Program-made: the position numbers and the translations under genes | The notes under the pieces: model-generated | Database searches by the model: none | What the model was told of the DNA's origin: nothing | What the model saw: the letters and a program-made list of their open reading frames with translations, nothing else | In this document: piece after piece, positions 51,279-60,031 of the stretch | Layout of the letters: the number at the start of each line of letters is the position of its first letter | Position numbering within the stretch: position 1 is the first letter of the stretch | Assembly: GCF_009604455.1 (NCBI RefSeq) | Contig: NZ_WEGL01000005.1 | Location: 310,001 to 374,000, forward strand | DNA length: 64,000 nt | Direction: 5' to 3' | DNA from: Streptomyces sp. RB17 | Lineage (GTDB): Bacteria; Actinomycetota; Actinomycetes; Streptomycetales; Streptomycetaceae

Positions 51279-51310
51279 CATCGAGGCGGCCGGGTAGTCT
51301 GGCCTCGATG
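51279..51310. promoter_or_regulatory. Inverted repeat around a -10-like box upstream of the binding-protein gene
   Basis: CATCGAGGC (51279-51287) and GCCTCGATG (51302-51310) are perfect 9-bp arms; the loop contains TAGTCT. Located about 97 bp before the GTG start. Could be an operator covering the promoter. Confidence 0.5.
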
Positions 51311-51406
51311 ACCACTTGGTCGACGCAGTAGACCCAAGGAAGCCAGGAGGCACGACGGAAGGCCCGCCGCTTCGGACCAACCGCATCCACTTCCCCAGGA
51401 GCAGTC

Positions 51407-52546
51407 GTGACCGCACCCCGTGCCCGAGCAGTGGTCGTCCTCGGCTGCTCCGCTCTCGTGGCACTGGGCCTGAGCGCCTGCGAGCACCCACCGCCCGCCA
51501 GACCCCAGAAGCCGGCGTCGGCCACCTCCGCCGCGAACGCGGGCGGCCTGCGCGCACTGATCGCCGCAGCGAAACGGGAGGGCAGGCTCACCGCGATGGC
51601 CCTGCCGCGTGACTGGGCCAACTACGGCGGCCTGATCGACGGCTTCGAGAAGAAGTACGGGATCAAGGTCACGGTCGAGAACCCGCACGGCCACAGCGAG
51701 GACGAGATCGACGCCGTGCGGAAGAGGGGGAACGGGCCGACAGCCCCCGACGTGATCGACGTGGGCGACACGTTCGCGCGCAGCGCGGCGCAGCAGGACC
51801 TGCTCGCGCCGTACAAGGTCGCCGCTTACGACTCGATCCCCGACAACCAGAAGGACTCCAAAGCCCGCTGGGCCAACAACTACGGGGGCTACATCTCCAT
51901 CGGCTGCGACGCCGACCGGGTCAGCATCTGTCCGGAGACCTTCGCCGATCTGCTGAAGCCCGCCTACAAGGGCAAGGTCGCGCTCGAAGGCGACCCGCCC
52001 CGGTCTGCCACCGCCTTCGACAGCGTCTACGCCGCCGCGCTGGCGAACAACGGGTCGTTCGACAACATCCAGCCCGGCCTGGACTTCTTCGCCGAGCTCA
52101 AGAGGATCGGCAACTTCAACCCGCTCAACTCCACCACGGCGACGGTCGAGGACGGACGGACCCCCATCAGCATCAACTGGGACTACATCAACCTCCACTA
52201 CGCCGACCAGCTCCGCCACAAGGGCGTCAACTGGCAGGTCGCGATCCCCTTCGACGGCAGCTTCGCCCAGTACTTCGCGTTGGCCGTCAACAAGCACGCC
52301 CCGCACCCGGCGGCCGCCCGCCTGTGGCAGGAGTACCTCTTCAGCCCCGAGGGCCAGAACCTCCGGCTGCGCGGTTACGCCCGCCCGGTGCTCATGGAGG
52401 CCATGAGGCAGGACGGCACCCTCGACAAGGCCGCCGCCGCACGACTGCCGTCGGTCGAGGGGACGCCGCAGTTCCCCACGGACACGCAACTGGAGCGGGC
52501 GAGGAAGACGGTCGACGCGGGCTGGGCCAAGGCCATGTCCGGCTAG
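51407..52546 (+). CDS. Orphan ABC solute-binding lipoprotein
   Basis: 379 residues from the GTG at 51407 (AGGAG upstream). Lipobox LGLSAC with a signal VVVLGCSALVALGL; mature part is a type 2 periplasmic binding protein of the iron/thiamine/polyamine kind (LIAAAKREGRLTAMALPRDW, VTVENPHGHSEDEIDAVRKR, SINWDYINLHYADQLRHKGV). No permease or ATPase genes follow; a P450 gene converges next. It trails the membrane SpoIIE phosphatase on the same strand, so it may present a ligand to that sensor rather than, or besides, serving a transporter encoded elsewhere. Confidence 0.88.
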   Translation: MTAPRARAVVVLGCSALVALGLSACEHPPPARPQKPASATSAANAGGLRALIAAAKREGRLTAMALPRDWANYGGLIDGFEKKYGIKVTVENPHGHSEDEIDAVRKRGNGPTAPDVIDVGDTFARSAAQQDLLAPYKVAAYDSIPDNQKDSKARWANNYGGYISIGCDADRVSICPETFADLLKPAYKGKVALEGDPPRSATAFDSVYAAALANNGSFDNIQPGLDFFAELKRIGNFNPLNSTTATVEDGRTPISINWDYINLHYADQLRHKGVNWQVAIPFDGSFAQYFALAVNKHAPHPAAARLWQEYLFSPEGQNLRLRGYARPVLMEAMRQDGTLDKAAAARLPSVEGTPQFPTDTQLERARKTVDAGWAKAMSG

Positions 52547-52654
52547 CCGACCCGCCGATCCCTCCCGATCGGGTCGCCTGCAGGTGGTGTACCGCCCACC
52601 ACGGAGCCGGCGTGTGGGGATGTCACTCCCGCCTGCCGTGAGCCGTCGCGCGCC

Positions 52655-53839
52655 TCACAGTTGGATGGGCAGGTGTCGGGGGCCGCGGAGCATGGCGTTC
52701 TGGCGGTAGGGGGGCGGGTCCTGGACGAGTTGTGCGGTGCCGAGGTGGGGGAGCAGCGCGCGGAGTGCGGCCTGGGCTTCGAGGCGGGCCAGGGGTGCCC
52801 CAAAGCACAGGTGGATGCCGCTGCCGAAGCCGAAGTGCTGGTTGTCGGGGCGGGTGGGGTCGAACCGGTCGGGCTCGTGGAACCGCTTGGGGTCGCGGTT
52901 GCCCGAGGCCAGTACCAGGATGAGGGACGTGCCTTGGCGGATCCGAGTTCCGGCGATGTCGATGTCGGCGTGTGGGATTCGCTCACGCATGTGGACCGGG
53001 GGTTCATAACGCAGAAGTTCCTCCACCGCTCGGGGGAGCAGCTCGGGTTCGCGGCGCAGGAGGTCGAGCTGGTCGGGTCGGCGCAACAGGGTGAGCACGC
53101 CGTTGGTGATGAGGTTCACCGTGGTCTCGTGTCCGGCGATCAACAGGAGTACGGCTGTCATCGCGAGGTCTTCCCGGGAGAGCCGCATCGCCGGGTCGGG
53201 CTCGTTGACGAAGGCGGACAGCATGTCGTCGCTCGGCTTGCCACGGCGCTGTTCGGCGAGGTTCACCAGGTAACCGCCCATCTCCATCCGCGCCTGCTCA
53301 CCGGCCTTGTCGGTCTCGGCGGTGTCCACCTCGGTGCTGACGTCGGCGGCTGCGACGATCGCGTCGGACCAGGCCCGGAACAGCGGCTCGTCCTCGTGCG
53401 GCACGCCGAGCAGGCGGCAGATGACCGTGACGGGCAGGGGGTAGGCGAAGTCGTCGACGACGTCGATCTGCCGGCCCGCCTCGAAGGAGACGATCAGGTC
53501 CTTGGTGATCCGGTCGATCTCACCGCGCATGCCGTCGACCCGGCCAGGGCTGTGCGGGGGGCCGAAGGGGCGCATGGCCCGGGTGCGCAGTCTGTGGTGC
53601 TCGGGGTCATCGAGCCGCAGGAAGGGCAGTCCGTGCGTCACCTCGCCGCGGGTGCGGGGGTCGGCACTCATCCGTGGGTCGTGCAGCAGAGCGGCGATCA
53701 GGTGGTAGCCGCCGACCAGACAGCTGCCGTCTGCCTGCCACACCACGGGACCGGCCTCGCGGAGCTCCGCGTACAGCGGGTAGGGGTTGGGGCGGCTGGC
53801 GTAGTCGGTGATCCGTGCCAGCAAGGTCTCGGAGTCCAT
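52655..53839 (-). CDS. Cytochrome P450
   Basis: 394 residues, the usual bacterial size. I-helix LLLIAGHETTVNLI with the proton-relay threonine, E274-x-x-R277 in EELLRYEPPVHMRER, and the haem loop FGFGSGIHLCFGAPLARLE with ligand C345. The sequence style (HHRLRTRAMRPFGPPHSPGR, PRHLPIQL end) is that of actinobacterial biosynthetic or xenobiotic CYPs. It is 31 bp downstream of a dedicated ferredoxin reductase and ferredoxin, which should supply electrons from NAD(P)H. Substrate unknown; it may belong to the neighbouring aromatic polyketide cluster or be independent. Confidence 0.93.
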   Translation of the reverse strand: MDSETLLARITDYASRPNPYPLYAELREAGPVVWQADGSCLVGGYHLIAALLHDPRMSADPRTRGEVTHGLPFLRLDDPEHHRLRTRAMRPFGPPHSPGRVDGMRGEIDRITKDLIVSFEAGRQIDVVDDFAYPLPVTVICRLLGVPHEDEPLFRAWSDAIVAAADVSTEVDTAETDKAGEQARMEMGGYLVNLAEQRRGKPSDDMLSAFVNEPDPAMRLSREDLAMTAVLLLIAGHETTVNLITNGVLTLLRRPDQLDLLRREPELLPRAVEELLRYEPPVHMRERIPHADIDIAGTRIRQGTSLILVLASGNRDPKRFHEPDRFDPTRPDNQHFGFGSGIHLCFGAPLARLEAQAALRALLPHLGTAQLVQDPPPYRQNAMLRGPRHLPIQL

Positions 53840-53870
53840 GGCGGTTCCTCGTCGTTGAACGGGACGTGGG

Positions 53871-55226
53871 TCACACCACCGCCAGCCGGCGGTCGGGCAG
53901 ATGACCGGTGAGCGCGACGGTCGGACCGTGGGACAGCACCGACGGATCGGGCACTTCGGAGGGGATGGGGACGTCGGCCGCGATCGCCCGGTCGGCCGCG
54001 CCGGGCGGGGGCGGGAAGGGGGCCGCCGTCTCGATCAGATGCCGGTAGTAGTCGAGCGACTTGGCCATGTCGACGGTGACGGCGGCGGTGACCCGGCCCC
54101 TGTAGCCGTAGACCATCGCCAGCCGGCGCGCCTCCAAAGAGCCCTGGGCGATGACGATGTGGTCGGAGTACGTGGGCACGCCCACCGACTTGATGTTGAG
54201 TCCGAACTGGGTCGACCAGAACACCGGGACGGACAGGTGCGGGCGCTGGAGCGGTCCCGGGTTGACCATGTTGTGCGCGGCCACCTCGGCCTGCTCGACC
54301 GCGTTGCCCCAGTGCTCAAGGGAGAGCATCTGGTAGCCGAAGAGCGGGTGGGGGAAGCGGGAGACATCGCCGGCCACGAAGACGTCGTCGGTGACGATCC
54401 CGTACATGGTGAACGCGCGGCACCCGGCGTCGCAGGCGATGCCGCGCGGGCCCGCCGCCAGCCCGGACTCCGCCAGCCACTCGACGTTGCGCACCGCGCC
54501 CAGCGCCACGACGCACACGTCGGCCTCGACGCGGCTGCCGTCGGACAGCTCCGCGCCGGAGAAGGCGCCGTTTCCGTCGAGCGCGGTGACCGTCACCCCG
54601 GTGCGCAGGTCCACGCCGTGGTTGCGCTGCATGACGGCCGCGAGCTTCGACAGCGTGACGCCGAGCGCGCCCACCAGGGGCGCCGGGCCGCGCTCGGCGA
54701 CCGTGACCTGCAGCCCCAGTTCCCGGCACGCGGAGGCGATCTCCGAGCCGGTGAAACCGGCGCCGATCACCAGGACCCGCTCCGGCCCGGCCGCCAGCCG
54801 CTCGCTCAGCCCCGCCGCGTCCTCGCTCGTGCGCAGGGTGAACACCCCGTCCAGCGCGGCCTCCTCCGGGTTGGGCCAGGGACGTGCCCGGGTGCCGGTG
54901 GCGATCAGCAGCCGGTCGTACGGCAGCGAGTCGCCGTCGGCCAGCAGCACCCGCTTCTCCAGCAGGTCCACCCCGGTGGCACGCACACCCAGCCGCCACT
55001 CGGCGTCCGGGTCCCGGCGCATCGGCAGCTCGGTGGTCTCCGCCGTCGCCTGTCCGAGCAGTACCTGCTTGGACAGCGGCGGACGGTCGTAGGGCGCGTG
55101 GGGTTCGTCCCCGACCACGGTCAGTGAGCCGGTGAAGCCCTCGTCGCGCAGGGCCTCCGCGGCCCTGAGCCCGGCCAGCGACGCGCCGACGATGACGATA
55201 CGGCCGTTCTTGAGGTCACCGGGCAC
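53871..55226 (-). CDS. FAD-dependent ferredoxin reductase
   Basis: 451 residues. FAD motif RIVIVGASLAGLRAAEALRD, then VVGDEPHAPYDRPPLSK, the NAD(P) motif VLVIGAGFTGSEIASACREL, and VTDDVFVAGDVSRFPHP for the flavin ribityl contact. This is the putidaredoxin-reductase/BphA4 type that reduces small iron-sulfur proteins. The N-terminus overlaps the end of the ferredoxin gene by 11 bp, and the P450 follows, so it forms a self-contained three-component monooxygenase system. The C-terminal extension after the reductase domain is somewhat longer than typical. Confidence 0.92.
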   Translation of the reverse strand: MPGDLKNGRIVIVGASLAGLRAAEALRDEGFTGSLTVVGDEPHAPYDRPPLSKQVLLGQATAETTELPMRRDPDAEWRLGVRATGVDLLEKRVLLADGDSLPYDRLLIATGTRARPWPNPEEAALDGVFTLRTSEDAAGLSERLAAGPERVLVIGAGFTGSEIASACRELGLQVTVAERGPAPLVGALGVTLSKLAAVMQRNHGVDLRTGVTVTALDGNGAFSGAELSDGSRVEADVCVVALGAVRNVEWLAESGLAAGPRGIACDAGCRAFTMYGIVTDDVFVAGDVSRFPHPLFGYQMLSLEHWGNAVEQAEVAAHNMVNPGPLQRPHLSVPVFWSTQFGLNIKSVGVPTYSDHIVIAQGSLEARRLAMVYGYRGRVTAAVTVDMAKSLDYYRHLIETAAPFPPPPGAADRAIAADVPIPSEVPDPSVLSHGPTVALTGHLPDRRLAVV

Positions 55227-55425
55227 CGACGCTCACCTCTTCCCCCAGGAGGATCGCCTGCACCGGACACGCGGCCGCGGCCTGGCGCACGCGCTCGACC
55301 TGGTTCTCGGGCACGCCCGTGGCGTACAGCAGCCCCTCCTCGCCGTGCAGCTCGAACACCTCCGGCGCGTGGAACACGCACTGTGCGTAGCCCTGGCACC
55401 GTGTGAGGTCGACAACGGTCCGCAT
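55216..55425 (-). CDS. [3Fe-4S]-type ferredoxin
   Basis: 69 residues from the ATG at 55423-55425, with GGAGG 11 bp upstream; an earlier GTG nearly at the ribosome-binding site is less likely. Cysteines C10 and C16 (TRCQGYAQCVFHAP) with tyrosine in place of the second cluster cysteine, and C53 before PVQAI, mark the three-cysteine 3Fe-4S ferredoxins that serve P450s in Streptomyces. First gene of the ferredoxin-reductase-P450 set; its stop lies inside the reductase gene. Confidence 0.9.
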   Translation of the reverse strand: MRTVVDLTRCQGYAQCVFHAPEVFELHGEEGLLYATGVPENQVERVRQAAAACPVQAILLGEEVSVGAR

Positions 55426-55961
55426 CGTCACCACTTCCTCCGTGGTCACACCCCCCTCACCTCCAGCATGGGCGGAGAGCCGAGGGCTCGCACGGTGACA
55501 GCCCGAGGGGTGCCGCCGGCCCTCCTCGGCACACAGGCCGCCGGACGGGGTTGCTCTCCGCCGGCGGGGCCGGTTGCCCTCCGGGCGAGGCCGGCCCCTG
55601 CAGTGGAAGCGTGTCCCGCGGGCCGGGCTCGGCCCTCACCGGCTGAAGCGACGCCGTCCGGAAGTGACGAGCCTCACCCCGGCACGGCCACCGGTGGCCG
55701 GCCCGGCTTGCGGCCTGCCGACGGCCAGCCGCATCTCCTGGTTCGGCCGTGCCTTCGCGCTGGCCACCGGGGGTCTGGCAGCAGTGCGGGAGAACGCGGA
55801 GGGCCTCGTTCGGCAGAGCCATGTGTCAGGCCGGCGACGGCGACGTCGGGAGGGCGATACACGTCCAACGCATGGCCGTAACCCTTCTTGTCTAAGGTGG
55901 CCGCCGTCTGCACAGGCAACGTACAGGAAGACTGCCGAGCAACGGGGAAGGCGTATTCCGT
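55426..55961. other. Intergenic between divergent ferredoxin and kinase genes
   Basis: 536 bp. It must hold promoters for both sides. TTGTCTAAGG at about 55887-55896 is a possible -10 region for the kinase gene. Several alternative short frames exist but none has a ribosome-binding site or family-like sequence. I see no intact gene. Confidence 0.5.
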
Positions 55962-57299
55962 ATGGACGGCCGCTCCACTGCCAGCACACGACGTCGTATC
56001 GAGATCCCGCAGAGCCCGTCCGGCGCTCTCGGCGCACAACGGCTGTGGCTGGAGCAGGATCCGGGGGCCGGGAGAGGACAAGGGGACGCGGGAACGGCGG
56101 AGTTCAGGGACGGTGACCCGCCCGGCGTCCTGCCCACCCCGCGGACGGCACGGCTCGTGCTGCGGCTCAGCCTGTTCGCGCATCTGCTGATCACCACCCT
56201 GAACATGCTGCGAGACCTGCGCGGCGTGCCCGTCGAACTGTGCGGATTCCTCGACCTGTTCGCGGTGTTCCTCGTGCAACTGGCCCACAGCACTCCGGGA
56301 GCACAGCGGGCTTCCGTCTGGCGCAAGGGGCTGTCGCTGGGCGCTCAGGCGGTTCTGACCTATGTGCCGCTCCTCACCTGGCACGCCGAATGGGGTGCCA
56401 TGGCCGGTTTCCTCAGCGGGTCCGTGCTGCTGCTCCTGCCTCCGGTGCTCTCGTGGGCCGTCTTCGCGGCGATCGGCGTGAGCATGGTGGTGTATCCGCT
56501 GACGACAGGTCTGGGACCGGTCTCGGCCGCGTACCTGGGCGGTTCGACCGTGCTGACGGGACTGGTGGTGTACGGGCTGTCGTGGCTCGCGCAGCTGGTC
56601 GTCAGGGTCCATGCCGCGCGCGAGCAGCTGGCGAATTTCGAGGTGGCGAACGAACGCATGCGCTTCGCCCATGACCTGCACGATCTGCTCGGATACAGCC
56701 TGTGCGCCATCACGGTGAAGGGAGAACTCATCCGCCGGATCATGCAGGGCGACCCCGAGCGGGCGTCGGAGGAGGTCTCCTCGATCGTCACGATCTCGCG
56801 GCAGTCGATCGCCGACGTGCGGGCCGTGGCACGGGGATACCCGAAGATGCGGCTCGGGCACGAGGCCGACGCGGTGGCGTCCCTGCTCGCCGCGGCCGAT
56901 GTGAAGGTCACGGTCGACATCCAGCTGGGCGAGCTGCCGGATGTGACGGACACGACGCTGGCCACGGTCCTGCGCGAAGGCGTGACCAACATGCTGCGGC
57001 ACAGCGACGCCCGCCAGTGCGTCATCCACGGAGCGGAGCGTGACGGCGTGGTCGAGATGTGCGTGGCGAACGACGGGGTGGAGCCCGGCAGGCACGGGAC
57101 CGGCCACGACGGCACAGGCGGGCTGGGGAGCCTGGTCCAGCGAGTCAGTGCCGTGGGCGGCACGCTCACCGCCGGCGTCCACAACGGTTCCTGGTTCTGC
57201 CTGCGGGTGGTCGTGCCACGAGCGGCGCGCCTCCCTGGCCGTACGGCGCGCCCCGGCTGGGACGGCGGCCCGCGCACCGGACCCCGGATGGCGTCGTGA
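55962..57299 (+). CDS. DesK/NarL-type membrane histidine kinase
   Basis: 445 residues from the ATG at 55962 (GGGGAAGG upstream). About five membrane spans between 65 and 215 (LVLRLSLFAHLLITTLNML first, LTGLVVYGLSWLAQLVV last), then a HisKA_3 domain with phospho-acceptor H240 in RFAHDLHDLLGYSLC and a HATPase domain with REGVTNMLRHSDARQ (N-box) and GTGGLGSLVQRV (G-box). The lack of an extracellular domain is typical of DesK-like kinases found in aromatic polyketide clusters. The matching NarL-type response regulator is not adjacent but 2 kb away, beyond a flavin reductase and an oppositely directed gene. Confidence 0.9.
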   Translation: MDGRSTASTRRRIEIPQSPSGALGAQRLWLEQDPGAGRGQGDAGTAEFRDGDPPGVLPTPRTARLVLRLSLFAHLLITTLNMLRDLRGVPVELCGFLDLFAVFLVQLAHSTPGAQRASVWRKGLSLGAQAVLTYVPLLTWHAEWGAMAGFLSGSVLLLLPPVLSWAVFAAIGVSMVVYPLTTGLGPVSAAYLGGSTVLTGLVVYGLSWLAQLVVRVHAAREQLANFEVANERMRFAHDLHDLLGYSLCAITVKGELIRRIMQGDPERASEEVSSIVTISRQSIADVRAVARGYPKMRLGHEADAVASLLAAADVKVTVDIQLGELPDVTDTTLATVLREGVTNMLRHSDARQCVIHGAERDGVVEMCVANDGVEPGRHGTGHDGTGGLGSLVQRVSAVGGTLTAGVHNGSWFCLRVVVPRAARLPGRTARPGWDGGPRTGPRMAS

Positions 57300-57471
57300 G
57301 CGGGATCCCGCCGTCGGCGTGCCCGCGAAGACCCTCCAGCCCGGTTCCACCGGACCTCCAGCCCACCGGACGAATCTGAAGCCGAACGAGACCCGATCCG
57401 TTTCGCGCGCTCCGCGAAGCACATTTCGGTGGTTCAGCTGAGGGCCCGACCGACAGTGGCGGTGAGAGGGA

Positions 57472-57984
57472 ATGGCGGTAGACACGAATCGTTTCAGGGA
57501 ATTCTTCGGATCGTTTCCGACGGCGGTTGCGATCGTCACAGCTTTGGACGAGAGAAATGAGCCGCGCGGATTCACCTGCAACGCGCTGACGGCGGTGTCG
57601 GCGGAACCGCCGCTGCTGTCGGTCTGTGTGGACAGGCGGTCCCAGACGCTGCCGGCGCTCGCGCATTCGGGAGCGTTTGTGGTGCATGTGCTCGCCGAGG
57701 GCGCGCAGGAGGCCTCGGAGCTGTTCGCGGGGAAGTCCGAGCGCAAGTTCGCCGGACGGGGCTGGAAGCCGTCGTCCGTGGCACAGGGCGCCCCGGTGCT
57801 GGCGGACATCGCGCTGGCGTACGCCGAGTGCAGCGTGGTGCAGCGGGTCGAGGCGGGCGACCACTGGATCTACATCGCACGGGTGGACGGCGCGGCGGTC
57901 TTCCCGCGCCGGCCTCTGCTGTATCACCAGCGGCACTACAGGGTCTGGTCGCCGGCCGGGCAGCTCACCACCCTCGCCCGCTGA
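57472..57984 (+). CDS. Flavin reductase
   Basis: 170 residues with GAGAGGGA before the ATG. FMN-binding split barrel: MAVDTNRFREFFGSFPTAVA, ALDERNEPRGFTCNALTAVS, EPPLLSVCVDRRSQTLPAL and GDHWIYIARVDGAAV. Closely resembles the ActVB/HpaC class that gives reduced FMN to two-component monooxygenases such as quinone-forming oxygenases in aromatic polyketide pathways. Located between the kinase and the MBL-fold gene; the partner oxygenase is presumably beyond the right edge. Confidence 0.9.
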   Translation: MAVDTNRFREFFGSFPTAVAIVTALDERNEPRGFTCNALTAVSAEPPLLSVCVDRRSQTLPALAHSGAFVVHVLAEGAQEASELFAGKSERKFAGRGWKPSSVAQGAPVLADIALAYAECSVVQRVEAGDHWIYIARVDGAAVFPRRPLLYHQRHYRVWSPAGQLTTLAR

Positions 57985-58088
57985 GCGGCGCCCGGGGACG
58001 GCCGACGGGCCGGCCGTCTCCGGCGACTTCCCGCCTGACGTGCGCGCCCCGCCCGCGGTCCCCGGTGCCGCTGCCGCCGGCCGTCTCC

Positions 58089-59021
58089 TCAGGCCCGGCA
58101 CACCGGCAGCCCGCCGTGGTGCTCGATCATCTCCCCGAAGAGCGCCCCGATGTCCATCGGGGCCCCGGGCGGCAGACCCCGCTCCTCCGCGTACGCGCGA
58201 TGGAGGTTGGGCACCAGCCGTTCGGAGTCGAGCAGTGCGGCGTACTCGCCCAGATCGGCCTCCCCGGCCACCTCGAGCGGAGTGAGCCCGGCCGCGATGC
58301 CCTCCCGTGCCAGCCGTCGCACCCAGAGCAGATAGTCCTCGGCGACGTCGAGCACCTCGGGCCCGGCCACCGGCCCGTGACCGGTCACCAGGACCTGCGC
58401 GTCGAACTGCCGCAGCCGGGCGATCCCGGCGAGCGAGCCGGCCAGTGAGCCCATCGGGAAGAACGGGGTGACACCGGACATGACGAGGTCCCCGGTGAAG
58501 AGCACCCGCTGCCCCGGCAGCCAGACCACCGTGTCGTTCGTCGTGTGGGCGGGGCCCACGTGCAGCAACTGCGCCTCGATGTCACCGATGTGCACGGTGA
58601 GCGCCTCCCGGTAGGTGACGGAGGGCGGTTCGAGGGTCACCCCGCCCCAGTGGACGTCCGGCCACAGCGTGGTCAGGTGCAGTCCGGCCGCCGCCATCTC
58701 GGTCCGGCACAGCTCGTGCCCGACGACGACCGCCTCCGGGGTGAAGACGAAGTTCCCGAAGGCGTGATCGCCGTGGAAATGGGTGTTGACCACGACGCGC
58801 GGGGCATGCGGCGTCACCGCCGTCACGGCGTCCCGCAGCAGGAGCGCGCGGGCCTGCGTGGCGGCCGTGTCCACCAGCGCGGTGCTGCCGTCCGCGACGA
58901 TGATCCCGGCGTTGTTCAGGCACCAGCCGCCGTCCGGCTGGACATGGGCGAAGACCCCGTCCGCGACCTCCTCCGTCCGGGGCGGTGCGATGGGTCCGTA
59001 CGCGGTATTCGTCCTGCTCAC
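58089..59021 (-). CDS. Metallo-beta-lactamase-fold hydrolase, ActIV-like
   Basis: 310 residues from the GTG at 59019-59021 (GGGAGG upstream). The metal motif H-x-H-x-D-H is intact in NTHFHGDHAFGN (H81, H83, D85, H86), with GPAHTTNDTVVW, LFTGDLVMSGVTP and VTGHGPVAGPEV supplying the later ligands. Proteins of this form in type II polyketide clusters act as second-ring cyclase/thioesterases (ActIV family). Its divergence from the response regulator gene, with a TCGAG direct repeat between, suggests SARP control. A general MBL hydrolase is the alternative. Confidence 0.82.
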   Translation of the reverse strand: MSRTNTAYGPIAPPRTEEVADGVFAHVQPDGGWCLNNAGIIVADGSTALVDTAATQARALLLRDAVTAVTPHAPRVVVNTHFHGDHAFGNFVFTPEAVVVGHELCRTEMAAAGLHLTTLWPDVHWGGVTLEPPSVTYREALTVHIGDIEAQLLHVGPAHTTNDTVVWLPGQRVLFTGDLVMSGVTPFFPMGSLAGSLAGIARLRQFDAQVLVTGHGPVAGPEVLDVAEDYLLWVRRLAREGIAAGLTPLEVAGEADLGEYAALLDSERLVPNLHRAYAEERGLPPGAPMDIGALFGEMIEHHGGLPVCRA

Positions 59022-59090
59022 CAGGCCTCCCGACGCTGTCGTCCGGCCGCGGACCGGCCGCGGCGCCGGACTCACCGTGCAGATCCCCGG

Positions 59091-59108
59091 TCGAGGCCGG
59101 GTCGAGAG
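59091..59108. promoter_or_regulatory. Probable SARP box, 11-bp period
   Basis: TCGAGGC (59091-59097) and TCGAGAG (59102-59108) with a 4-bp gap. On the minus strand the same DNA reads TCGACCC-N4-TCGACCG. ActII-ORF4 is known to bind TCGAGCG/C heptamers repeated every 11 bp. Position is 70 bp upstream of the MBL gene start. Confidence 0.6.
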
Positions 59109-59268
59109 GGACCGGAACAGGGGTCTTCGAAGGCAGATCCGACGCCTTGTCCGATATCGGGAACGGACGTCTGGCAGGGCACTGATTTGTTACCGTTCGA
59201 CTGCACCCAAGTCCAGCCAACTGGCTTGATCCTGAAGGGACTTGAGGGACAGCATCACGGGGGGAAGC

Positions 59269-59877
59269 TTGATCAGGATTTTGCTTGCCGAGGACATGCG
59301 CATGCTGCGCGATGCGCTGGAGGCCTTACTCGGTCTCGAGAGCGACCTCGATGTGGTCGCCACGGTCGAGCGGGGCGACCTGATCGTGCCCGCGGCGGTA
59401 CAACACCGCGTGGACGTGGCGGTCATCGACGTCAATCTGCCGGGCCAGGACGGACTGTCCGCGGTCGAGGAGCTGCGCAGGCGACTGCCGAGTTGCCGGC
59501 CTCTGATCCTCACCGGCATGGGTCACGCGGGCCTGCTGCGCAGGGCGCTCGCGCTGCAGGTGCCCGGTTTCCTCCTCAAGGAGGCACCGCCCGAGGAACT
59601 CGCCGAGGCGATCCGGCGCGTCGCGGACGGCCAGCGCGTGATCGACCCGCAGCTGGCACTGTCGGCCTGGGACGCCAGGGGCCGCCCGCTCACCGAGCGC
59701 GAACGGGAGGTGCTGAGCGTCGCCGCGGAGGGCGCGGACGTGCCGGAGATCGCTTCCCGGCTGCACCTCTCGGCCGGCACGGTCCGCAATTATCTGACCT
59801 CCGCAGTGACCAAGATGAGCGCGCGCAATCGCGTGGACGCCATTCGCATAGCACGGGAATCGGGCTGGATTCTGTAA
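59269..59877 (+). CDS. NarL/LuxR-type response regulator with a TTA codon
   Basis: 202 residues from a TTG start at 59269 (GGGGGGAAG upstream); an in-frame TTG at 59242 is the alternative. Receiver domain: IRILLAEDMRMLRDALEAL with acidic pocket, phospho-acceptor D54 in VAVIDVNLPGQDG, LILTGMGHAG, and LLKEAPPEELAEA. LuxR HTH at about 140-200 (LTEREREVLSVAAEGADVPE, IASRLHLSAGTVRNYLTSAV). Codon 20 is TTA (59326-59328), the rare leucine codon read by bldA tRNA, so translation should be limited to developmental or late growth. Likely partner of the kinase at 56 kb. Confidence 0.9.
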   Translation: MIRILLAEDMRMLRDALEALLGLESDLDVVATVERGDLIVPAAVQHRVDVAVIDVNLPGQDGLSAVEELRRRLPSCRPLILTGMGHAGLLRRALALQVPGFLLKEAPPEELAEAIRRVADGQRVIDPQLALSAWDARGRPLTEREREVLSVAAEGADVPEIASRLHLSAGTVRNYLTSAVTKMSARNRVDAIRIARESGWIL

Positions 59878-60031
59878 CCCGCGAGTGAGGTGCGTCACGT
59901 GGATTCTTCACGTCGGTTCTGGTGACGCATGCACTGGGCTCCATCGGCCTGCGAGTGAAAGTCTCTTGCTCAGTGAATTCGGGCCCCTGGGGGAGCCTCC
60001 TCAGGGGCGCAACCGAGCAGGGGGATTCAGA

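Noticed and set aside
55450..55960. Short frames between ferredoxin and kinase genes
   Set aside because: Arginine/proline-rich, mutually overlapping, without ribosome-binding sites; treated as intergenic.
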